From contig NZ_BQHW01000024.1 of the NCBI RefSeq assembly GCF_021602025.1, positions 1 to 64,000 of the forward strand: a stretch of DNA of 64,000 nucleotides, written 5' to 3'. Both the position numbers and the translations under genes were made by a program. Under the pieces are notes generated by a model. That model was not told where the DNA came from. It saw only the letters and a list, made by a program, of their open reading frames with translations, and did no database searches. Of the stretch, positions 1 through 14,030 are shown one piece after another. This DNA comes from Pseudomonas ceruminis. GTDB lineage: Bacteria; Pseudomonadota; Gammaproteobacteria; Pseudomonadales; Pseudomonadaceae. Position 1 is the stretch's first letter, and each line of letters starts with the position of its first letter.

Positions 1-91
1 AACACGGAGAACCGGTCGAAAAAGCTCTCCGTACATGATTTTTCGGTCACTTTTCGTCCAATGACGCTGTAGGTGCCTGGAAAATTGCAAC

Positions 92-274
92 TTGCCGCGG
101 CTGCACGACAAGTTGATCGGAGCATCCCCAGACGCTGGCTTTTGTTGGGCCTTTGAAAGCATTAATTGCTTGGATGGGCAGCGCCCAATAGATATGACTA
201 CAGATCAACAGTTTGAAAAAGTAATACTTTACGTAAATGAACTTATTTCTAATCAGGCAGTAGCCAGTTCGTAA
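92..274 (+). CDS. Small hypothetical protein or C-terminal remnant
   Basis: This is a 60-residue reading frame opened by a TTG, with no convincing ribosome site; the same frame has a stop about 30 bases upstream. The C-terminal half (residues about 20-52) loosely resembles the toxin-binding tail of MbcA/ParS/Xre-type antitoxins: a conserved L-x-G-x-R/S-P-ID patch followed by a helix rich in V/I. That likeness is weak and is not an assignment. It ends 19 bases before the next gene, so the two may be cotranscribed. It could equally be the in-frame tail of a gene broken near the window edge. Confidence 0.3.
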   Translation: MPRLHDKLIGASPDAGFCWAFESINCLDGQRPIDMTTDQQFEKVILYVNELISNQAVASS

Positions 275-293
275 TCCGCCATCAGGAGCAAGT

Positions 294-812
294 ATGCAAG
301 CCCCCCAGTTGATTCTTGCAAATCACCAGGATGCGGTTAAAATCGCAGTGGACAGACTCAACAAGCTGTGGAAGGTGAGAGATCGATCGCCTCTGTTTAT
401 GCTTCGTAGTATTATTTCTTCGCCTAGGCTAGCTGACGTATACGTGAAGGGCTTTTGTCCTGATGGACTCCGGAGGGTTGCGGATAGCTACCTTTGTGAT
501 CATACCTTATTGGGGGATCTTCCCCAGGCAACCTTCGGCATTGAATTGAGTAGTTGGCGGAGTCTAAATTTGCCGACACTATTACCCAATGAAATTCGAA
601 ATCATCATACTGACATTATTCGGTTACAGATCTGGCCATTCGACCCCAACAGTTTAAGCGAAGAACAAATGCGTTTGGCGGTCGCTGTGAGCTTTACTGA
701 TCTTGAGTTTTTTGAAGAGTCAAGACTCTCCGGCTCGGTGGATTACCTCCTTGAGGCATTCAAAATCGACAGTGAGTTTAATTACAGGGCTCGCCGATCA
801 GAGCTTGTCTGA
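294..812 (+). CDS. Hypothetical protein, 172 aa, unrecognised
   Basis: The ATG is preceded by AGGAG at good spacing, so translation is likely. The soluble protein of 172 residues has no signal peptide, membrane segment or motif I recognise. It carries an acidic C-terminal half (residues about 120-160, rich in E, D and F) and ends in a basic RRSELV tail. The TGA stop lies inside the 7-bp target duplication of the IS21 element next door. The insertion therefore left the reading frame whole but replaced all downstream sequence with IS DNA. It may form a two-gene unit with the short frame upstream; a toxin-antitoxin role is possible but unsupported by any catalytic motif. Confidence 0.5.
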   Translation: MQAPQLILANHQDAVKIAVDRLNKLWKVRDRSPLFMLRSIISSPRLADVYVKGFCPDGLRRVADSYLCDHTLLGDLPQATFGIELSSWRSLNLPTLLPNEIRNHHTDIIRLQIWPFDPNSLSEEQMRLAVAVSFTDLEFFEESRLSGSVDYLLEAFKIDSEFNYRARRSELV

Positions 813-919
813 GTGTTGCCGCTGACCGAAAACTGACCCAGTTTCGCCCATTGTGCTGACTGAAAACTGACCCAGGTGTTCCACTGTACCTGCTCAATTT
901 TTGAGCAGGAGAACACAGG

Positions 920-2428
920 GTGATCAGCATGGAAATGATGGGCAAAATTCGGCGGATGTATTTCCGCGACAAGCTGTCGTTGCATGAGATAGCCAAGCGC
1001 ACCGGCCTGTCGCGCAACACCATCCGAAAATGGGTCAGAGCGTCGGAGTCCAAGCAGCCGGTTTATCAGCGTCGAGCCGTGTTCAACAAGCTCAGTCCCT
1101 TTCACGAGATGTTGGAGCAGGCGCTGCGGGCTGATGCCTTGAGGGCCAAGCAACATCGTCGCAGTGCCAAGGCGCTGCTGGCCATGATCCGCGCTGAAGG
1201 CTATGACGGCGGCTACAGCCAGCTCACTGCCTTCGTTCGTCATTGGCGCGGAGAGCAAGGCAAGGCGGTACGGGCATTTGTGCCGTTGGCGTTCGCATTG
1301 GGCGAGGCCTTCCAGTTCGATTGGAGCGAGGAAGGCCTGCTGATTGGCGGTGTTTTCCGACGTGTCCAGGTCGCGCACATGAAGCTATGTGCCAGCCGAG
1401 CCTTCTGGCTAGTGGCCTATCCCAGCCAAGGGCATGAAATGCTGTTCGATGCCCATACCCGCTCATTCGCCGCCATGGGCGGCGTGCCGCGTCGCGGCAT
1501 CTACGACAACATGAAAACGGCGGTCGACAAGGTCTCCAAGGGTAAAGGCCGCACGGTCAACGCTCGCTTCATGGTGATGTGCTCGCACTACCTGTTCGAC
1601 CCGGACTTCTGCAACGTAGCGTCCGGCTGGGAAAAAGGTATCGTCGAAAAGAATGTCCAAGATAGTCGGCGCCGCATCTGGCTGTCTGCCTGCGACAATA
1701 CTTTCCATAGCTTCGAAGAGTTGAATGCCTGGCTTGCCCAGCGCTGTCGGGCTCTGTGGCACGAGCTGATCCATCCGCAGTACAACGGCCTCACCGTTGC
1801 AGAAGTCTTAGAACTGGAGCGCGTCGAAATGATGCCGATGCCGACGCCTTTCGACGGTTATGTAGAGCGCACGGTTCGCGTTTCCAGCACCTGTCTGATC
1901 AACGTGGCCCGCAACCGCTATTCAGTACCCTGTGAGCGTGTTGGCCAGTGGGTCAGCAGTCGGCTCTATCCCTCGCGAATCGTCGTGATTGCCGATGATG
2001 GTGTGATTGCCAGCCACGAGCGCCTGTTTGATCGCGATCAGGTCAGCTACGACTGGCAACACTATATCCCCCTCATTGAGCGTAAACCGGGAGCCCTACG
2101 CAATGGTGCCCCGTTTGCCGACCTACCCAAGCCACTACGCCTGCTCAGGCGCGAGCTGCGGCGGCATCTACAGGGTGATCGGGTCATGACCCAGGTCTTG
2201 GCCGCCGTGCCCGTCGCTGGCCTGGATGCTGTCCTCGTAGCGGTTGAGCTGGTTTTGGAATCTGGCAGCCTGAGCGCTGACCACATCCTCAATATCGTGG
2301 CCCGTCTGACCGCCCGTGAAGCACCACCCTCGGTCGAAACCAACCTGCAACTGAAAGTTACCCCTATCGCCAATACCGCGCGCTATGACCGGTTGCGCAG
2401 CACAGATGAGGAGGTGCGCAATGCGTGA
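920..2428 (+). CDS. istA: IS21-family transposase IstA
   Basis: IstA is the DDE transposase that cuts and joins IS21-type element ends, working with the IstB ATPase. The 502-residue frame has an N-terminal helix-turn-helix (residues about 15-40, containing [18 protein letters not shown]). An integrase-type catalytic domain follows: FQFDWSE supplies the first acidic residue and [10 protein letters not shown] the second, with the E of the [12 protein letters not shown] block downstream. GTG at 920 is chosen because AGGAG sits 8 bases upstream; an ATG three codons later is the alternative. It overlaps istB by 8 bases, the usual arrangement for translational coupling. Confidence 0.95.
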   Translation: MISMEMMGKIRRMYFRDKLSLHEIAKRTGLSRNTIRKWVRASESKQPVYQRRAVFNKLSPFHEMLEQALRADALRAKQHRRSAKALLAMIRAEGYDGGYSQLTAFVRHWRGEQGKAVRAFVPLAFALGEAFQFDWSEEGLLIGGVFRRVQVAHMKLCASRAFWLVAYPSQGHEMLFDAHTRSFAAMGGVPRRGIYDNMKTAVDKVSKGKGRTVNARFMVMCSHYLFDPDFCNVASGWEKGIVEKNVQDSRRRIWLSACDNTFHSFEELNAWLAQRCRALWHELIHPQYNGLTVAEVLELERVEMMPMPTPFDGYVERTVRVSSTCLINVARNRYSVPCERVGQWVSSRLYPSRIVVIADDGVIASHERLFDRDQVSYDWQHYIPLIERKPGALRNGAPFADLPKPLRLLRRELRRHLQGDRVMTQVLAAVPVAGLDAVLVAVELVLESGSLSADHILNIVARLTAREAPPSVETNLQLKVTPIANTARYDRLRSTDEEVRNA

Positions 2429-3221
2429 TCTTACAGAGGAACTCAAAGACTTACGCCTGCACGGCATGGCCACTGCCTGGGCAGATCTGGCCGCACAAGG
2501 TGAATCCACCACCGCCTCATCGAAATGGCTGATCGAGCATCTCCTCGATCAGGAACACGCCGACCGGGCAGTGCGCTCGGTACATCATCAGATGAATATG
2601 GCGAAACTGCCCATGCACCGCGATCTGGCTGGCTTCGACTTCGGTGTATCCAGCGCTGATGCCCGGCTGATCAAGGAACTGTCCACTCTGACCTTCACCG
2701 ACACAGCTCAAAATGTGGTGTTCATCGGCGGCCCTGGCACCGGTAAAACGCACCTCGCCACCGCCCTGGCGGTGGCCGGCATCACCCAACACAACAAGCG
2801 TGTACGCTTCCACTCCACGGTCGATCTGGTCAACCTGCTGGAGCGTGAGAAGCACGAGGGCAAGACAGGGCGTATCGCCCGAGGACTACTGCGTGCAGAT
2901 CTGGTAATCCTTGATGAGCTTGGCTACCTACCTTTCAGCCAGAGCGGCGGGGCCTTGCTGTTCCACTTGCTCTCTAAGCTTTACGAGCACACCAGTGTGA
3001 TCATCACCACCAACCTCAGCTTCGCCGAATGGTCGAGCGTATTTGGCGACGCCAAGATGACCACGGCCTTGCTCGACCGATTGACCCACCACTGCCACAT
3101 CGTCGAGACGGGGAATGAATCGTACCGCCTGCAAAACAGCACCTTAGTGGCCAAGACCAAGATCCAGGCGAGGGAGCGCAGGCGACAGGATATCGAGGAG
3201 GCGGAGGACGACCCGTTTTGA
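2421..3221 (+). CDS. istB: IS21-family helper ATPase IstB
   Basis: IstB is a DnaA/DnaC-like AAA+ ATPase that assembles on target DNA and directs IstA-mediated insertion. The 266-residue protein shows a Walker A (GGPGTGKTH) near residue 105, a Walker B ([12 protein letters not shown]) near residue 165, and a sensor-1 type TTNL segment ([10 protein letters not shown]). The ATG at 2421 is preceded by GAGGAGG and lies inside the end of istA. Length and motif order match the family, with no truncation. Confidence 0.95.
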   Translation: MRDLTEELKDLRLHGMATAWADLAAQGESTTASSKWLIEHLLDQEHADRAVRSVHHQMNMAKLPMHRDLAGFDFGVSSADARLIKELSTLTFTDTAQNVVFIGGPGTGKTHLATALAVAGITQHNKRVRFHSTVDLVNLLEREKHEGKTGRIARGLLRADLVILDELGYLPFSQSGGALLFHLLSKLYEHTSVIITTNLSFAEWSSVFGDAKMTTALLDRLTHHCHIVETGNESYRLQNSTLVAKTKIQARERRRQDIEEAEDDPF

Positions 3222-3375
3222 CCTCTTTGGGCTGGCCTTGCTGAGTGCAGGGTCAGCACTTTTACGACGCTGTCGACTGCTAGGCTTATCCACAATTGCC
3301 GGGGTCTAAATCGGCAAGCAGCCCTGGGTCATTTTTCAATCGGCAGGGTGGGTCAATTTTCAATCAGCGCCGACA

Positions 3376-3779
3376 GTCTGAGCATCCTAGCTACCAAGCT
3401 ATTACCTGCCGGAGGTATGGTTCATCTACGTTCCTAGGCTTGCTCCAAGGTGATCTCCCCCGGCTTTTCATTCGCAGGTGTGATCTCTGTCTGTCAAGAT
3501 TCGTCAAGAATGCTACCCCGAGCCGTCGTCTTTGGGCTGATAACAGGGCCTTACATGCAAACGCTGTTGAACGAGACTTTCGACGGAGTGCGTCCCTTGA
3601 TTGGCAAGGGCAAAGCGGCTGACTACATACCTACGCTGGCTGACGTGCCAGCGAACCAGCTGGATATTGCAGTCGTCGCGCCATGATTGTCATCTGGGGA
3701 TATTGTCTGAGAGCAATGTGTTCATCGCCTTACTAGCCGGATTACAGCTCAGCTACCCGAAGTGCATCCTCTGGATGCC
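3376..3779 (+). other. Junk-like junction between IS21 and the ast genes
   Basis: About 400 bases without an intact gene. It contains the right copy of the IS21 target duplication (3376-3382), then a fragment matching the start of glutaminase (listed separately). After about 3680 there is a further stretch in which I recognise nothing. The sharp loss of glutaminase similarity indicates a past deletion or insertion junction near 3677. Confidence 0.6.
3555..3677 (+). pseudogene. glsA: Glutaminase 5' fragment
   Basis: From the ATG at 3555 the first 40 or so codons read [20 protein letters not shown], then [19 protein letters not shown]. This is the characteristic N-terminus of bacterial serine-dependent glutaminase (glutamine to glutamate plus ammonia), a family of about 300 residues. 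Similarity stops right after the IAV strand, and a stop codon follows within a few codons. The serine, lysine and tyrosine of the active site are all missing, so the fragment cannot be functional. It points the opposite way to the ast operon beside it. The name rests on recalled family sequence. Confidence 0.7.
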
Positions 3780-4784
3780 TCAGCGCTCTTTATCGGCCTG
3801 GGGGATAATTATGAGTCCAGCCCTCAGCCCATTTTTGACATTTGGATTCGGGAAAATGATATGTGCGTTTTCTTCATCGATGACCCATCTTTCGCCATCA
3901 GCGTCTTCCGCCAGTACGTAGCCAATGGGCAGGTGGGTGAAGTTCTGCACTGAGTCCGCTAGGTTAAGCTTGAACTGGTCGCTCAGCTTGATGATCTCCC
4001 TAGAGACCTCAAATACCTTCAGAGGCTGGGCAGCGTCCGGTACATCGCAATAAGTACCGTCTACCAGCGAGCGTATTACGCTTTCTATCGTTGAAAGGTC
4101 CAAGCTTTGATTCTGGCCAAAAGGTCGAGCCTTGCCCAACTCTATGGTCAAGGATTCCGCTCCTAGAGAGTTGTATGTATATGAGCTGAAGGTGACTCCG
4201 ACCTTGCGCTGAAGCAGGACAGCCTCGATTCCACAGCGGCTGAGTCTGCGTAGCTCCAGCGTGGACGGGGTCCTGCCTCTTGACCAAGGATAGAGTGCGA
4301 ACTGCTCTATCTTTGAGCCGCGAATAGCCGTGTGCAGATCGTAGTGAAGCTTGGATCGCGTATTGTTTGTAAAGAAAGCCTCTGCGGTGCTTTTCAATAG
4401 CTTTGCACGCCGCGCCTCCGAGCTTTGGCTCGATGTGTCACCAGCGGTAAATAGGCGATTAACATCTTCTCCTACAAACCGAACACCCTGGCGCATTGCC
4501 TCGGGATTTCCGAACATTACTAACACTCGGTTTCTGGCTCTCAACTCACCGCAAGTAATTGACTTTACCAAACGGTCCAAAAGCTCAATTGGCGCAGTCT
4601 CGTTTCCATGAAGACCGGCAGATAAGAGTAGATCAAGGTTGTGGTCTCTGCCCTTTGGTGGGGTTATTTCAAGGATGCCTTCACCCAACCATCTCAGCTC
4701 AGTTCCATCCGAGGTCTGCTGTGTGACTTCGGTGGGCGTATCATCAGCCAGCGTTAGCTCCAGCAGGTTTCCAAGCGTTTCCAC
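3780..4784 (-). CDS. astE: Succinylglutamate desuccinylase
   Basis: AstE hydrolyses N-succinylglutamate to glutamate and succinate, the last step of the arginine succinyltransferase pathway. The aspartoacylase-type zinc site is visible: the SAGLHGNETAP block supplies His and Glu ligands, YDLHTAI the second His, and TIELGKARPFG the catalytic Glu. GTG at 4784 is preferred because GAGGAG lies 8 bases upstream, and the protein then starts VETLGNLLEL like the family at about 334 residues. A longer TTG-initiated frame to 4880 would add sequence unlike any AstE, made from the scar of the astB deletion. It is last in a leftward run of ast genes. Confidence 0.92.
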   Translation of the reverse strand: METLGNLLELTLADDTPTEVTQQTSDGTELRWLGEGILEITPPKGRDHNLDLLLSAGLHGNETAPIELLDRLVKSITCGELRARNRVLVMFGNPEAMRQGVRFVGEDVNRLFTAGDTSSQSSEARRAKLLKSTAEAFFTNNTRSKLHYDLHTAIRGSKIEQFALYPWSRGRTPSTLELRRLSRCGIEAVLLQRKVGVTFSSYTYNSLGAESLTIELGKARPFGQNQSLDLSTIESVIRSLVDGTYCDVPDAAQPLKVFEVSREIIKLSDQFKLNLADSVQNFTHLPIGYVLAEDADGERWVIDEENAHIIFPNPNVKNGLRAGLIIIPQADKER

Positions 4785-9746
<4,962 letters not shown>

Positions 9747-9889
9747 CTATCTTGTAGCGACCAAATATTTAAACGCTGCGTGTGCAGCCATGCATTTATG
9801 AATACTGGCACTACATCTTGCAGTTGCCATTGCTAACAGAACTAGCAGCCTGCTTGAATCAGCTACTTATCGGTCTATGGTCCAAGGAG

Positions 9890-10720
9890 TTATTTTAGGC
9901 AGTTAGATAGGAACTTTTTAAGTCGCTCGCTCTTTGGTTGGTCCAGAATAGACGGCCCGCCTTCCTCTTCGATTAGTCCCTGATGCAAGAAGACAACTTT
10001 GCTGGAAACCTGACGAGCAAACTCCATTTCATGCGTAACCATCAACATGGTTCGTCCTTCCTCGGCGAGTGATTTGATGACCTTCAGTACCTCTCCGACA
10101 AGCTCTGGGTCCAGCGCTGAGGTTGGCTCGTCGAACAGAAGGACTTCGGGCTCCATTGCCAAGGCCCGAGCAATAGCAACCCTCTGCTGCTGGCCTCCTG
10201 ATAGGAAGGATGGATATTGCTGTGCCGTTCTGGCTGGCAGGCCCACTTTCTCAAGATACCTCTCAGCGCGGGCGACAGCTTCCTGGCGGCTTATGCCTAA
10301 GACCTTCTGGGGGCCGAGGCAGACGTTGTCCAGGACAGTCATGTGGTTCCAGAGGTTGAAATGCTGGAAAACCATACCTAGCCGAGAACGCAATTTTTCC
10401 AGTTCTTTAGCTTTGGGCATATTAGGATGGTTGCCCGTACCGATATCTAGGCAGTAATCATCTAACTGAATCCGACCGGCATCTGGCTGCTCCAGAAAAT
10501 TTACACACCTAAGGAGCGTGCTTTTACCCGAGCCACTAGCGCCGATGAGCGAGATAACGTCTCCTTTGACAGCATTGAGGGAGACCCCTCGCAATACCTG
10601 ATGCTCGCCATAATGCTTGCACAGTCCGGAGATAATGAGTTTTGCGGCCACCGGGCTTTTGATATTTTCTACTTTCCGCCCGTCATCCTTGTGGGTCGCA
10701 GCTTCTGAAGGTATGGACAT
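9890..10720 (-). CDS. Opine/basic amino acid ABC transporter ATPase
   Basis: This is the ATP-hydrolysing subunit of a polar-amino-acid importer of the HisP/OccP/NocP type. The 276-residue protein has a Walker A (GASGSGKST), a Q-loop (FQHFNLW), the signature [15 protein letters not shown], a Walker B ([13 protein letters not shown]) and the switch His (VTHEMEFA). An N-terminal tail of about 25 residues precedes the fold. The two permeases and the binding protein lie upstream in the same leftward run, separated by the opine dehydrogenase genes. This is the order expected of an opine uptake-and-oxidation operon rather than a stand-alone transporter. Substrate is inferred from context. Confidence 0.85.
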   Translation of the reverse strand: MSIPSEAATHKDDGRKVENIKSPVAAKLIISGLCKHYGEHQVLRGVSLNAVKGDVISLIGASGSGKSTLLRCVNFLEQPDAGRIQLDDYCLDIGTGNHPNMPKAKELEKLRSRLGMVFQHFNLWNHMTVLDNVCLGPQKVLGISRQEAVARAERYLEKVGLPARTAQQYPSFLSGGQQQRVAIARALAMEPEVLLFDEPTSALDPELVGEVLKVIKSLAEEGRTMLMVTHEMEFARQVSSKVVFLHQGLIEEEGGPSILDQPKSERLKKFLSNCLK

Positions 10721-10817
10721 AAATTACCCTTTCTATTATCTCCGCGCCCGTGACTTCTATCAGGCGCCGATCAGGCTATAAATGAAGGCCTTGGAAAAGT
10801 TATAAGGCTAGGAGAAA

Positions 10818-11177
10818 TTAATTACTTACAGCTGCCGTTACAATGACTTCGATCAGTAGATCTGGATCGTCGAATGCGACCTGGCAAGTTGCGCGGGCTG
10901 GCCGACCATCAGTCCCGAGCCATTCGGCCCAAATAGCGTTCATTGCATCAAAGTCCCGCACAATGTTCGCCAACCATATCTGCACAGAGAGAGCATTCGC
11001 TTTATCACTACCAGCCTGGAGCAAGCGATCCTGAATAGTCGCCAAGACCTGCCGAGTCTGGCCTTCAATATCCTGAGAGCAATCAGAGGCAGTGATACCG
11101 GCCAGGTATACCGTTCCGTTGTGCACCACGGCACGACTCAGGCGGGCGTTACTATCAATACGTTCAATCATTGTCAC
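10818..11177 (-). CDS. RidA/YjgF-family protein
   Basis: RidA proteins hydrolyse reactive enamines and imines to ketoacids and ammonia. The protein of about 119 residues (MTMIERIDSNARLSRAVVHN) shows family landmarks: VVHNGTVYLAGI near the start, Q-V-L-A-T-I-Q, the catalytic Arg in RPARATCQVAF and a terminal IEVIVTAAV strand. GTG at 11177 is chosen because GGAGG lies 8 bases upstream; an ATG two codons later is possible. It sits between the opine dehydrogenase alpha subunit and the transporter ATPase. A role in clearing imine by-products of opine oxidation is a reasonable inference but unproven. Confidence 0.85.
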   Translation of the reverse strand: MTMIERIDSNARLSRAVVHNGTVYLAGITASDCSQDIEGQTRQVLATIQDRLLQAGSDKANALSVQIWLANIVRDFDAMNAIWAEWLGTDGRPARATCQVAFDDPDLLIEVIVTAAVSN

Positions 11178-11192
11178 TTTGAGTTCCTCCAC

Positions 11193-12569
11193 TCATTCTT
11201 CACGTGCCAGCTCAGCCAACGTAATTGGCTTCAGCGGCGGTCTGATTCTGTAGTACCCGACCTCAGCCGGAGATACGCCTCGTGCACCAGCAAGGACCTG
11301 CGTGACGGCCAAGCCGCACTGCCGCCCTTGGCATGGCCCCATTCCACAGCGGCCAAAGGCTTTGGTCTGATTTGGTCCGAGGCAGCCCAGCGCTGCGTAT
11401 TGGCGTACGGCTCCTGCCGTAACTTCTTCGCAGCGACAAATAATCGTTTCATCCGAGGGTAGCTGAAGCTCAACCACTGGACGATACAAGCGCTCAAGCA
11501 TGGGCCGGATACAGTGGAATTTCTTCCAAGCCTGCCGCACAGCACTGGCTCGTTTTGCAGCTGCGTCCGCAGTTAGACCACCAATTGAATGGGCAATACC
11601 TGTGGCAGCCAAGCGCCCCTGCAAGGCAGCTGCTTCGGCACCATTCACCCCAGCACCATCGCCAGCGATGAAGAAGCCAGGGACGCTCAGCTCGCCCCAA
11701 TGATCCTGCTTTGCAATCCAGCACAATTGCCCCTCATCCCAACGGTGCTCAGCGCCGATAGCGAAGGTTGGATGAGTGTTAGGCACGATGCCTTGATGGA
11801 GCAGTACCAATGAGCAATCCACATGGTGCTCAATTCCATTGCTGGTGAAACTGATCCCCTCAGCCTGGGATGTTCCTTGGATAGCGATGTTCGAAACGCC
11901 TTGGTACCACTCAATGCCTGCACGCCGGATACGTGCCATGAGCAAGATACCTTTGAGCAACTGTCGCCATGCAGGAAGCGCGGCGGGCAGATAGCGTGCG
12001 GCCTTGAAAGTGTCGGAGCGCTTGCTTGTGTCCACGAGCGCTTTAATCCTCACACCAGCTTGTAGGTACTGAACTGCCAAGAGGTAAAGGAGCGGGCCGG
12101 TACCTGCTAGCACCACTGGCCCGTTGGGCACAGTGGCTCCGGTCTTAAGTAGGATTTGGCCTGCTCCGGCTGTCATGACCCCTGGCAATGTCCAACCCGG
12201 TACGGGCATCGGACGCTCATAGGCGCCGCTACAGAACAGGACCCGATCCGCCGTTACAGCCCTTGTCTCACCAGCCACGCGGTAGTGGATTTCCCGCTCA
12301 GGGCTCACGAACCAAACGGATGCGCCAGGGACATAATCAATCCCGCTGCGCAGGAAGTCGGTAACGAGCTGAGCACCAGCCGCATATTCTTTGCCGAGCA
12401 TCGCTTTGCGCTTGGAGGATGCCAAACTCACCTCGCGGTAAATCTGACCGCCAGGCGTAGCCTGCTCATCCAGTACGCGAACGCTGATGCCGTCAGCATG
12501 GAGCTGAAGGGCAGCGGAAAGGCCAGCTGGGCCTGCGCCAAGGATTACAACCTGTACGTGCTCAGACAT
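11193..12569 (-). CDS. Opine oxidase/dehydrogenase alpha subunit (OoxA/NoxA/HcnB-like)
   Basis: A flavoprotein of 458 residues. It opens with MSEHVQVVILGAGPAGLSAA (FAD Rossmann fold, GxGxxG), has a second nucleotide-binding segment near residue 150 (GPVVLAGTGPLLYLLA) and an FAD-closing FIAGDGAGVNGAEAA. The C-terminal BFD-type domain has four cysteines (CRCEE ... CGMGPCQGRQC) suited to an iron-sulfur cluster. This matches OoxA/NoxA of Agrobacterium opine oxidases, HcnB of cyanide synthase and the alpha subunit of bacterial flavin opine dehydrogenases. The ATG at 12569 overlaps the end of the ferredoxin-like gene, an arrangement typical of stoichiometric subunits. Exact opine unknown. Confidence 0.88.
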   Translation of the reverse strand: MSEHVQVVILGAGPAGLSAALQLHADGISVRVLDEQATPGGQIYREVSLASSKRKAMLGKEYAAGAQLVTDFLRSGIDYVPGASVWFVSPEREIHYRVAGETRAVTADRVLFCSGAYERPMPVPGWTLPGVMTAGAGQILLKTGATVPNGPVVLAGTGPLLYLLAVQYLQAGVRIKALVDTSKRSDTFKAARYLPAALPAWRQLLKGILLMARIRRAGIEWYQGVSNIAIQGTSQAEGISFTSNGIEHHVDCSLVLLHQGIVPNTHPTFAIGAEHRWDEGQLCWIAKQDHWGELSVPGFFIAGDGAGVNGAEAAALQGRLAATGIAHSIGGLTADAAAKRASAVRQAWKKFHCIRPMLERLYRPVVELQLPSDETIICRCEEVTAGAVRQYAALGCLGPNQTKAFGRCGMGPCQGRQCGLAVTQVLAGARGVSPAEVGYYRIRPPLKPITLAELAREE

Positions 12570-12876
12570 TGGACTCACCATCAGCCGAACGAGAAAAATG
12601 AGTCTCCACTTTCAATCCCGATTCCGTCCGTACTTGGCAGGCCTGGCGAGTGACACCATTGATCTGAACCAGGCATTCAAAGCAGACGCCCATCATGCAA
12701 TACGCGGATCTCGGAGCACCGCTCACTGGCGTGCGCCGGGTGCTGGTAACTCCAGCTTCAAGAAGAGCTGCGGCAAGATTGACGTTGTTCGGGACTTCTA
12801 GGCGTTTACCATCGAACTCGATCTCAACCAGGGTGTTATGGTCATCCAGCGCTCGAAACAGTGGATCAGTGCGCAT
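12562..12876 (-). CDS. Opine dehydrogenase small [2Fe-2S] subunit (HcnA-like)
   Basis: A ferredoxin-like protein of 104 residues. Three cysteines cluster in YCMMGVCFECLVQI (C-x4-C-x2-C) and a fourth follows in RQACQVRT, the plant-type [2Fe-2S] pattern found in HcnA, in sarcosine-oxidase-like small subunits and in the gamma subunit of flavin opine dehydrogenases. The ATG at 12876 overlaps the stop of the upstream flavoprotein gene by 11 bases, and its own stop overlaps the next start. All three subunits are thus translationally linked. It would pass electrons between the two flavoprotein subunits or onwards to the quinone pool. Confidence 0.88.
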   Translation of the reverse strand: MRTDPLFRALDDHNTLVEIEFDGKRLEVPNNVNLAAALLEAGVTSTRRTPVSGAPRSAYCMMGVCFECLVQINGVTRQACQVRTESGLKVETHFSRSADGESNV

Positions 12877-13993
12877 GGTTGTATACCTCGCGGACAGGAT
12901 TGAGGAATCGCTGGCTGTTAAAGGCTTCAAGCTCCAAGGGAGCCGGACCACCACAAATCCAAGGTGCCACTTCGTAGGCATGAACAGCTGCAAGCGTCAC
13001 ACCGCTATGGCAGGTCAATGCATAAACCCCAGGGAAGGACTTGGATTGTTCGTAGATAGGAAAGCCATCCGGCGTGAGCACGCGAAGTGCTCCCCAAGCC
13101 CGAACCAATTGCACATTCGCCAGATGTGGAAAGCACGCGACCGCTTTGCTCGCGATACTAGACATGATTGGAGTGCTGACCCCGTCATTTAGACCTGTAG
13201 CTTCCCCTGAGTAACCCAGTTGTACAGTGCCCTCACCGGTTTGCCGCACATAGTTGGTGGGGTAGTCCAGAAAGGACGGAACACGCTCTGTGATTAGGAT
13301 TTGACCTCGGTTGGGCTCAAGGCCGAGAGAAATTCCCACCTGTTCAGCCAACGACTGATTGCCAAGCCCTGCCGCCAGAACCACTCGATCACAGCTCCAG
13401 GACTTACCCGCACCGACCAACCGATAGCATGATCCGTCACGCTCGATTGCAGAGATGTCACAACCTGTTTCCAGCATCACACCACGTTTCTGAACCGCAA
13501 TGGTCAGCGCCCGTAGTAACAGCAACGGATTAGCATGACCATCGGCTGGACAATAGAGAGCCCCAACGACATCAGTACCTACGGATGGCAGGCGACGACG
13601 CAATTCGGAAGGATCAAGCTCCTCGAAGAGATAATCACCGCCTAACGCTTCGCGAAGCCAATGAAGGATTCGAGTTTCTTCGGCCATCTCCTCATCGCTG
13701 AGGCAAAGGGTAAAACCTCCAGGCTGCCGCAAATGAACATCAATGCCGGTCTCACTGAGTAAGTCATGAGCGAAGCTTGGCCAGCCTGCCGCAGAGCGCA
13801 TGGTCAGTCGTGCGTACGCAGGAAGGCCATAGCCTTTTCCTTGCACCCAAACCAGGCCGAAGTTTCCACGGGCTGCTCGCAATGCGACATCGCCCTGATC
13901 CAACAGCCGTACAGATACGCCTGCGCGCGCTAAGCCATAGGCGGTCGCCAAACCGACCAAGCCTCCGCCAACTACGATTGTTTCGCTACTCAT
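12866..13993 (-). CDS. Opine oxidase/dehydrogenase beta subunit (OoxB/NoxB/HcnC-like)
   Basis: A D-amino-acid-oxidase-fold flavoprotein of 375 residues. Its N-terminal ETIVVGGGLVGLATAYGLARAG holds the FAD GxGxxG motif. A central DRVVLAAGLGNQSLAE segment and the C-terminal GVYALTCHSGVTLAAVHAYEVA close the FAD site. In the opine oxidases this subunit carries substrate oxidation, cleaving the secondary amine of the opine into an amino acid and a ketoacid. The ATG at 13993 is used, with a GTG one codon earlier. It follows the binding-protein gene by 37 bases and overlaps the small subunit gene. Confidence 0.88.
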   Translation of the reverse strand: MSSETIVVGGGLVGLATAYGLARAGVSVRLLDQGDVALRAARGNFGLVWVQGKGYGLPAYARLTMRSAAGWPSFAHDLLSETGIDVHLRQPGGFTLCLSDEEMAEETRILHWLREALGGDYLFEELDPSELRRRLPSVGTDVVGALYCPADGHANPLLLLRALTIAVQKRGVMLETGCDISAIERDGSCYRLVGAGKSWSCDRVVLAAGLGNQSLAEQVGISLGLEPNRGQILITERVPSFLDYPTNYVRQTGEGTVQLGYSGEATGLNDGVSTPIMSSIASKAVACFPHLANVQLVRAWGALRVLTPDGFPIYEQSKSFPGVYALTCHSGVTLAAVHAYEVAPWICGGPAPLELEAFNSQRFLNPVREVYNHAH

Positions 13994-14030
13994 CACATCC
14001 TGCTCCGGTCAGCCTGGAAGCCGCACGTAC

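Larger units (their letters stand above)
814..3375 (+). mobile_element. IS21-family insertion sequence, complete
   Basis: The element has imperfect terminal inverted repeats: the left end begins TGTTGCCGCTGACCG and the right end, read inward, begins TGTCGGCGCTGATTG. Both continue into a shared AAA(A/C/T)TGACCCA block that recurs about 30 bases inward, the multiple terminal repeats typical of IS21. It is flanked by a perfect 7-bp direct repeat, GTCTGAG, at 807-813 and 3376-3382, within the 4-8 bp range known for the family. Both genes (istA, istB) are open, so the copy looks recent and possibly active. Length is 2562 bp. Confidence 0.95.

Noticed and set aside
3762-3953. Small rightward frame over the astE end
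   Set aside because: It mostly overlaps astE antisense; the short part before 3780 matches nothing I know.
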